From Datisca glomerata (taxonomy: Eukaryota > Streptophyta > Magnoliopsida > Cucurbitales > Datiscaceae), in NCBI GenBank assembly GCA_003255025.1, contig QANY01006295.1, positions 200,219-264,218 of the forward strand: a stretch of DNA of 64,000 nucleotides, given 5' to 3'. Below the pieces are notes generated by a model. It was not told the DNA's origin. It was given only the letters and a program-made list of their open reading frames with translations, and did not search any database. The position numbers and the translations under genes were made by a program. This document shows, one piece after another, positions 57,050-64,000 of the stretch (its first letter is position 1; each line of letters starts with the position of its first letter).

Positions 57050-58249
57050 TTGCCCTCATTACACTTGATGAAGTCTCTCTTCATTCAGGTGTAATAATTT
57101 GATTCCTCGATCATCAGCACTAGATTTATTGGGACCTCATAGAAGTTCATATGTATTATTTCTCTTACTTGAAGTGAATGAATAATCTTTGTATAAGAAT
57201 TTCTGCTCTAAAATTCTTTCCTTAATTCTAAAGTTCTTACTTTTTCTTTTCTGAAATGCCAAAGCTCTTGACGTTCGGGTTTGAGCTTTCTGGTCTGAGT
57301 TCAGCTCCTAAAACTTTCACGTCATGAACTTTTGAGCATTCTGTTATGAGCTCTACTCTACCTTCTGGTCTGGCACAACTCCACCTTCTGGTCTGGGTTT
57401 AGCTTTTGAAGCTTTTATTTTTTAGTTTTCTAAACTAAGTTCAACTATGCCTTCTGGTTTGGGCTCAGCTCTTGAAGCTGTTATGGACTTCTCAATTTTT
57501 TATTTTCCTTTTTTTTAGTTGTCCATTTCAGTGGTGATTTCTCCTTCTCTTTCTGCCATTACATTTTTCTGTTCCCATTCACAAATACCTTGCAGTTGCC
57601 AAGCAATTTTTTTTATCAGTTTGTTGTCGTTGATGATTACTTCTTCTTCATTTGTTGTTCCATTTGTTTGCTCCTTTCACGATGGACTCATTGGTAGAGT
57701 TTTTCCCATTTCTTCATTTTTTATTTTCCTTCTCTCGTACGTTAAGATCTATGATAACAATGTTGTACAAGAACAATAATAATCTATTAAGTTAAGTAAG
57801 GAGCGAGTGTACCAGTTCATAATTACATCGCATGAGTTTGTGTTTAATGTTCCACATTTGTTGGTTGAATTTCTATTGCTTCCTTATTTTATCTTTCCTT
57901 CTCTCGTTTCATATTTTCCCTTTATACTTCTGTTTCGATCAACTTGAATTACTCTGTTTGTGCAATTTTTCTTCTATTGAACTCCATTTTATTGTACTTC
58001 ATTTAAAGACTTAGCAAAATTTGGGGATCAAAATCCGGTACTGTGCCGACTTCAAGCTTTCAACGAAATCCGTCCTTAAATACTTAGGAATTTTTTTGCT
58101 CCCATTTCTCTTAAGAATAACTATGTTCTTTTGTGAAATCTGTTCCTAATGATAAGACTTTAAATTCCTTATGATATACATGTTTCCTCAAGGACTTAGG
58201 TTCAAATAAAGAACGATGGCTCCATCTTCTGAGAGAAAGAATTACAAAC
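57050..58249. other. Non-coding interior of the LARD-like element
   Basis: 57240-57500 holds three loose copies of CCTTCTGGTCTGGG with CAGCTCTTGAAGC. The rest is T-rich with no domain; the frame of 86 codons at 57519 is a hydrophobic, T-driven reading without family features. Confidence 0.5.
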
Positions 58250-59255
58250 TGCCGTTTTCTTTTGAGATGAGGACTTTTGATTTCCTTCTGAGAACGGCGT
58301 TTGTAGACACGCCCAAGGACTTAGGATCTTTGGAACCATGACCCATTTTTGATTTACTACCAGTTCACGGATGGAGTTTTCTTGTTTCCTTTCCTTTCCT
58401 CCATTTTGCACTTTTTTATTTCGTATTTCTCCATTTCTCCATTTCTCCTTTTCGGTTTTCTTTCTCTGTTTTAACTTTTTTCCTTCCTTTTCTCTCTTTT
58501 TTCCCTTATCCTTGGCCTTCTCGTTGTAAAATTTTGAAGCTGTGGCCTTCCTAATTGATTTTTCTTTACTGGCCTTTTCTTTACTGAGCTTTTCTTTTCT
58601 GTTTGTCTTTACTCAACTCAACCTCTCTTTACTCAGCTTAACCTTTCTTTTCACTTTTCTTTACTCAGTCCTGAAGTTCTTTCCTCAACTTTGTTTCTTT
58701 TCTAGTTTGAAGTTATTTCCTCAACTTCTTTTATTTTCTACTCTGAAGACATTTCTCTTTCCGTTCTCCAGATTTTTTTGTCCTGAAGACATATCATTTT
58801 CCGTTCTGAAGACATTTCTTTTCCCTTTTTGAAGACATTTCTTTTTCCCGTTCTGAAGACATTTCTTTTCTCGTTCTAATGACATTTCTTTTTCCATTCT
58901 GTAGCCTGAGGATGTTTCATTTTGCATTCTTTCAGACTTTCTTGTTCTGAGAATGGCGTACGTAGACGCTCCCAAGGACTTAGGCTGATTTAGTGGAACC
59001 ATGACCCCGTTTTGATTTCCTTCTAAGAACGGCGTACGTAGATGCTTACAAGGACTTAGGCTCCCTCAGTGGAACTATTGCCCCATTTCAATTTTCTTCT
59101 GAGAACGGTGTACATAGAAGCTCCCAAGGACTTAGGATCCTTCAGTGGAATCATGACCCCATTTCAATTTCCTTCTGGGAACATTGTATGTAGACACTCC
59201 CAAAGACTTAGGCTACTTCAGTGGAACCATGACCCCTTTTTGATTTCCTTCTGAG
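58250..59255 (-). repeat. About 84-bp tandem repeats plus TCTGAAGACATTTC microrepeat
   Basis: Units containing GAGAACGGCGTACGTAGACG, CCAAGGACTTAGGCT and GTGGAACCATGACCCC occur once near 58270-58350 and about four times at 58930-59255. Between them, 58735-58900 holds about six copies of a 24-29-bp unit with CTGAAGACATTTCTTTTCCC. Confidence 0.8.
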
Positions 59256-59640
59256 AGTAGGACTTATGAACTGTCCATTCCAAGAACTTATGCCCTTAGT
59301 TCCTTTTGATAGTATGACTTATGAATTGTCCCTCCCAAGGACTTACGCCTAAGTTCCTTCTGAGAGTAGTATTTATGACTTGCCCCTACTAAGGACTTAC
59401 GCACTTAGTTCCTTCTAAGAGTAGGACTTATGAATTGCCCCTCCAAGGGACTCACACCCTTAGTTTCTTCTGAGAGTAGGACTTATGAATTGCCACTCCC
59501 ATGAACTCACGCCCTTAGTTTCTTTTGAGAGTAGGACTTATGAACTGCCCCTCCCAAGGACTTATGACCGTAGCTCTTTTAGAGAATAAGACTTATGGAC
59601 TACCCGCTCTCAAGGACTCACGACCTAATTTCCATTGTTG
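59240..59640 (-). repeat. 66-bp tandem repeats, family shared with 36885-37140
   Basis: About six units around TTCCTTCTGAGAGTAGGACT and TATGAACTGCCCCTCCCAAG, same strand sense as the repeats after integrase of the Tat-type element. Confidence 0.85.
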
Positions 59641-59694
59641 TTGAAGAAGATAGAAAGTTGACGCCAAGTATTTATCTTGTAAGCAGTCTGCACG

Positions 59695-60128
59695 TTATCA
59701 TGCCATAAGTTTTAATCGAAAGTTCCAAATTGAATTCCATGAAATTCTCCAAGAGGGTTGATTTTCATATGCTTCCGATGATATATAATTCATCATGTAA
59801 TTGACTTCCAGTCGGTACAGTTTAATTAATGAATTTGACCGTTCTGCATAATATGCATTTCGTGTCTTTTGATAGAAATCTCTAAATTGAATTCTGTAAA
59901 ATTCTCCAATAAGTAGACGTTTGTATCTTTTCGATGATGTAAGATTCACCTATAGTTGGCTTCCATCAAATATAGTTTAATTTCTGAAATTGACCGTTCT
60001 ACATATTCTGCTTCCTCGAATAACCCTCACAAAAATTGTCATAACTTTTGCTCGAGAGCTCCAAATCGAGTTTTGCAAAATTCTTTAAGAAGTAGATATC
60101 CATAGTTTTATAATGATATATTATTTTA
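59695..60128 (-). repeat. About 170-bp tandem repeats (two and a half units)
   Basis: Units with AAATTGAATTC, AAAATTCTCCAA, GATGATAT and AATTGACCGTTCT start near 59700, 59870 and 60035. The last is cut by the LTR at 60129. Confidence 0.75.
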
Positions 60129-60969
60129 TGTATAAAAATTAATACAGAGAATAATTATGAGAGAGAATGAGAGAATAACAACATCATAATTTACGTGAAA
60201 AACCCTTAAATGGAAGAAATCCACGGGGAGATTTTAATAGTATTTCATTATGGAGAAAGGATTTACAAGGTTGATGCAAACTACAAAATCAACTCATTTA
60301 TTGGTGTTGAGAGTTGTTGTGTTCCCTGTTGGAGTTACATCTTGATCTTGCCTTTATTTATAGGTTTTCAATTGGTTATATAGAATCTGATGTAGCTTAT
60401 TTAATTTTCTCTGAAAATAGGATCAACATAATATTTTCTGAGATCTAGCTTATCAGCATTAACAACTTAGTAAATCTTGACCGTGTGACCAATCCAATGG
60501 TCTTGGTTAGCTTTTCTTTGGATTGCCACGTCGGTAATCCATGTACTTTTGTTTGATTGGTCTATTCTTCATAACTGTCTAATTGATCATACGGTTCTCG
60601 CTCTACCTTCTCCTCGATGGAGTCTTCGGTCTAGATCTTATTACGTGTCATGTAAAATTTTGTTTGTACAAGTATTAACAACTTTTTAAATTTGAATCAT
60701 TCGGCGTAGTGTGATGAATCTGATAGTTGTAGTGACTGCTACAAGTTTTACCACGGTGATGATTCCCTCGATTGGCTCCGTAAACTTTCGTGACTCCCTA
60801 TGTGACTTTTTACTTCAGCTACATTGGTTAGGCAAATAGCTCTAGATCAGTTTCTTTAGATATGCCAATATGATAAATTCAACTATTCATATATTACTTC
60901 TATGACATTTGTTTTAATTATTTTTCTTCTCCGCTGATGTGATCGAACACCGAGAATTATTCATGTTCA
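60129..60969 (-). mobile_element. LTR of the non-autonomous element (right copy)
   Basis: Second copy of the LTR at 56207-57049, with scattered substitutions and a short indel around 60660. Confidence 0.75.
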
Positions 60970-61544
60970 CTAACAATTTTGAAGAAACCCCCAGAATTGT
61001 AAAGGAGAACAAACTTTTTTTCACATCGAAGGCTCTCACATCAGTAGACACAGAGCCAATGCTACCGCCCCCTTTCAAGAAAACCCCAATTTTTCTGATG
61101 ATGGATACAAGTTTTTATAGGGATATCTTTTGAAAACATGAATCATTGAAACATGGAAAATACTCAATTTATTTATTTTTTAATTTTCTTCCGTCATGGG
61201 CCGTCGCGAACTGTTGCAGTTTATAACATCTGTTACGTCACGTTAACGGTCACGATGAACATGAATTTCTTAAAGTTTGTTATATAGGATGGGAACGACC
61301 ATTTTTTATACAATTGTTTTGAAAATACTGTGAAATTTCAGAAGAACCGTAGTGGGATGATTTTTGAATGGGGAGATGTAAACACGCTATGAAGGAGGAG
61401 CCAATGTTTTAATATGAGATTTAAGAAGCCAAAGATACGTGGTTTTGACTATTCTAATGGTAGAAGCAATGGTTTATGATGTTGAAGCGTTAAGGTTTAA
61501 TTGTTTTTTACTGCCTTGTATTTTTCCATTTATAATGTCCGAAT
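60970..61544. other. Non-coding spacer
   Basis: No supported gene; the short frame at 60939-61133 starts inside the LTR and has no family resemblance. Confidence 0.6.
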
Positions 61545-61724
61545 TGTTGGGATGAGTAATTAGTGTTGTTTTAGAATTTGAATTGGTCTAGACATTCTTG
61601 CCACATTTTTAGGATTGTGCAACGTGGAGTTATTTTCTATTTCCTTTGTAAAAGGCTTATATAAAGCCACTGTTGATTGAATAAGAGACTGTTTTTATCC
61701 AAAAATACAGTAAGTGACTTAACA
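61545..61724 (+). mobile_element. 5' LTR of a Ty1/copia element
   Basis: 180 bp, TGTTGGGATG to GACTTAACA, with inverted ends TGTT/AACA and a TATATAAA box near 61659. The short LTR fits small-LTR copia lineages such as Ale. Confidence 0.7.
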
Positions 61725-61725
61725 A

Positions 61726-61738
61726 TGGTATCGGAACC
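61726..61738 (+). other. tRNA-Met primer-binding site
   Basis: TGGTATCGGAACC, one base after the LTR end; two mismatches from TGGTATCAGAGCC. Confidence 0.8.
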
Positions 61739-61869
61739 ATCATTACACGGACCTGATTGAGTGTTTATGAAGCTGTAAATTCTTAAGGAAAAAGAAAGAG
61801 TGAGAGAACAAAAATGAGAGAGAAGTCTGAGAATCATGGCAACGTAGAACAACAGTTTCGTTCAGCTAG

Positions 61870-64000
61870 CGATTCCGCAGTTCGATGGTCATCACGATCA
61901 CTGGGCTATGCTCATGGAGAATTTTCTCAGATTGAAAGAGTACTATGGCTTGATAGAAAATGAGATACCTGTAGTAGCAGAAGGGGCAATAGAGGCTCAA
62001 CGTAAGACCACTGCAGATCTGAAACTTAAAGATTTAAAGGTTAAGAATTATCTATTCCAAGCTATAGATAGAACTATTATGAGTTATCCTCAATATGGAT
62101 ACTGTGAAAGCTATTTGAGATTCGATGAAATTGAAATATCAAGGCTCTACGAAGGTAAAATGTGCTCTTACAAGCTTTGAGAAGAGAGTTCGAGATTCTT
62201 GGCATGAAAGAGGGTGAAAAGGTGGATGAATACTTTGCCAGGACACTGGCCATTGCAAATAAAATGAAAGCACATGAAGAAAAAATGGGGCAAAGCATGA
62301 TTATTGAGAAAATCTTGAAATCGATGACTCTCAAGTTCAATTATGTTTTGTGTTCGATAGAGGGGTACAAGGACCTCTCCACCATGACCATAGATGAGCT
62401 TCAGAGCATCCTGTTAGTCCATGAATAGAGGATGCATAGAAAGATGGAGGAAAAGCATGTTTTAAATATCACTAATTCATAGAAGGATAGAGGAAGAGAT
62501 GAATACAAAGTTGAAGGGAGAGGAATAGCTCGTGGAAGTTTTAGAGGAAAATGTTGAGGCAGCCTTTCAATAAAGCTCTTGTGGAATGCTTCAACTGCCA
62601 TAAATTAGGTCACTTTCAATATGAATGTCCTAGTTTGGGGAACAATGCAAACTTTGCTGAGTTAGATGAAGATGATGAGATGTTACTAATGTCTTATGTT
62701 AAGGTGAGCAACTAAACAATGGAGAAAGTGTGGTTTTTAAATTCTGGATGCAACAACCACGTGTGTGGTTCAAAGGAATTTATCTCAGACCTTGATGAAA
62801 AGTTCAGGCAGTCTGTGAGGCTTGGAGACAATTCAAAGATGATGGTGATGGGGAAAGGAAATATCAGACTTCAAGTGGGTGGCATAATTTAGGTAATCAC
62901 CAAAGTTTATTATGCGCCTGAGTTAAAGAATAATCTTTTGAGCGTTGGCCAACTGTAAGAAAAGGTTTTGCCATTCTAATTCAAAATGGGATGTGCAATC
63001 TTTACCATCCAAGGAGGGGCTTAATTATGCATTCCAGAATGTCAGCAAATCGAATGTTTGTTGTGTTGGCTTCAGTGACGCCTCAAGCCACAACATGCTT
63101 CCAAACTGTGACTGAAGACAACTCGCATATGTGGCACTATAGATTTGGACATCTCAGTTTCAAGGGCCTAAGAACTCTTAGCAACAAGAAAATGGTGAGA
63201 GGACTACCAATTCTCAGAACTCTATCAAAGGTGTGTTCAGATTGCGTGGTGGGGAAGCAACACCGAGAAGTAATTCCCAAGATGAGCCTATGGAGAGCAT
63301 CACAACGTCTTCAATTGGTTCATAGTGATATTTTTAGACCTATCAAACCTGAATCGCATAGTCACTAAAGGTAGTTAATCGACTTTATTGATAACGATAG
63401 TAGGAAGACCAGGGTTTATTTCTTATTAAAAAGTCTGAGGCGCTTAATGTGTTTAAGAAGTTCCAAGCACTTGTTAAAGGGAAAATCGTAATCTTATTCG
63501 TTGTCTACGTAGTGATAGAGGTGGAGAATTCACCTTATTGGAATTTAATTAGTTTTGCAGTGTAAATGGAATAACTAGGCAGCTTACTACGGCTTACACA
63601 CCTCAACAAAATGGGGTGGCAGAGATGAAAAACCGCATTGTCATGAATATGGTGCGTAGCATGCTATCAGAAAAATAGATTCCTAAGGAGTTTTAGCCTA
63701 AAACTGTTAATTGGGCGATACATATATTGAATCAGAGTCTAATCGCAGCCTTGAAGGAGGTAACACCTTAAGAGGCCTGAAATGGTAACAAACCTACTTT
63801 GCATTATTTTAGGGTATTTGGATGTTTTGCTCATGTACATATTCCAGACATTCGAAGATTAAAGTTAGATGATAAAAGTGAGAAATGTGTATTGTTGGGT
63901 GTAAGTGAGGAGTTGAAATCCTATAGGCTATACAATCCACTTCAAAGAAAGTGGTAATTAGTAGGGATGTGGGATTTACTGAAGATGGGAAATTGAATTG
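61870..64000 (+). pseudogene. Ty1/copia gag-protease-integrase polyprotein (broken, partial)
   Basis: Gag: 61908-62180, then a shift to 62162-62428 (YFARTLAIANKMKAH). The zinc knuckle CFNCHKLGHFQYEC is intact at 62587-62628. In the protease, WFLNSGCNNHV at 62731-62763 has Asn at 62740-62742 where copia proteases have the catalytic Asp of DSG. The pre-integrase domain is HMWHYRFGHLSFKGLRTL (63127-63180), followed by C..C.GKQHR. The integrase core has HSDI near 63320, LRSDRGGEF near 63510 and TPQQNGVAE at about 63600-63626; the reading ends with RLYNP near 63940. Stops lie at 62428, 62715, 62892, 63368 and several later places, and the reading needs at least three frame changes. Not functional. 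Confidence 0.85.

Larger units (their letters stand above)
56207..60969 (-). mobile_element. Large non-autonomous LTR element (LARD-like), repeat-filled
   Basis: Two LTRs of about 840 bp flank about 3.1 kb with no gag or pol. The inside holds, in minus-strand order, roughly 170-bp repeats, 66-bp repeats, 84-bp repeats and a CT-rich block. The 66-bp repeats and a GTTGACGCC motif match the order seen after integrase in the Tat-type element at 36885-37170. The element thus looks like a deletion derivative, or LTR-mobilised copy, of the 3' region of a Tat relative. No convincing primer site or target duplication was found (flanks TAATA and CTAAC), so the ends have eroded or recombined. Confidence 0.65.
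61545..64000 (+). mobile_element. Ty1/copia element, runs off the window
   Basis: LTR, tRNA-Met primer site, gag with zinc knuckle, protease and integrase in copia order. RT, RNase H and the 3' LTR would be beyond 64000. Confidence 0.85.

Noticed and set aside
58542..58832. Hydrophobic 96-codon frame resembling a membrane protein
   Set aside because: Phe/Leu/Ser content comes from a CT-rich microrepeat; the period is visible in the DNA.
56202..60974. Target duplication of the LARD-like element
   Set aside because: The flanking five bases (TAATA and CTAAC) do not match.

Overview
The window is a piece of a flowering-plant nuclear genome, most likely a eudicot. It is AT-rich, has two assembly gaps (39355-39791 and 50890-51371), and consists almost wholly of nested, decayed mobile elements around one recognisable host gene. 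The host gene lies on the minus strand at 26847-28493: two exons, plant splice signals, and a Ser-rich plant-specific protein of unknown function. No tRNA, rRNA, operon or CRISPR array was seen.

Region by region. (1) 25-9260 is an endogenous pararetrovirus (Caulimoviridae-like, no integrase). A minus-strand fragment (25-2149) is joined head-to-head to a circularly permuted plus-strand copy (2150-9260). That copy starts inside the polyprotein, continues through zinc knuckle, protease, RT, RNase H, a second ORF and the intergenic promoter region, then restarts the first ORF. (2) 9790-19450 is a mosaic: an Ogre-type LTR fragment (minus), a Ty3 integrase fragment, a plus-strand Ty1/copia remnant, an internally deleted minus-strand copia lying inside it, and a faint gypsy remnant. 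(3) About 19800-24225 is a non-autonomous Tat-clade element with a Tat-type primer-binding site, a short gag remnant and a 60-bp minisatellite of about 25 units that runs into a truncated 3' LTR. (4) 24226-33600 is the gene-bearing island with sparse debris, including an RNase H-like (RVT_3) fragment.

(5) About 34600-54160 is a Tat-clade Ty3/gypsy element on the minus strand (protease, RT, RNase H, integrase, 3' tandem repeats, and a multi-exon antisense ORF on the plus strand). It was split in its RNase H region by a plus-strand Ogre-like element (38777-52136) with a 5-bp target-site duplication, TGAGG. The Ogre carries ORF1, gag, protease plus G-patch, a frame-preserving intron at 47808-48075, RT, two RNase H domains, and no visible integrase. 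Its 5' LTR contains a segment with a 34-nt group II intron domain V, probably organellar DNA, flanked by hairpins. (6) 54214-54354 holds two long hairpins. (7) 56207-60969 is a non-autonomous LTR element filled with three kinds of tandem repeat, related to the 3' region of the Tat element. (8) 61545 to the window end is a plus-strand Ty1/copia element with a 180-bp LTR and a decayed gag-protease-integrase.

Apart from the host gene, every large coding region is broken by stops or frameshifts or has lost a domain, so no autonomous element is evident. Family assignments rest on motifs read by eye; no database search was possible.
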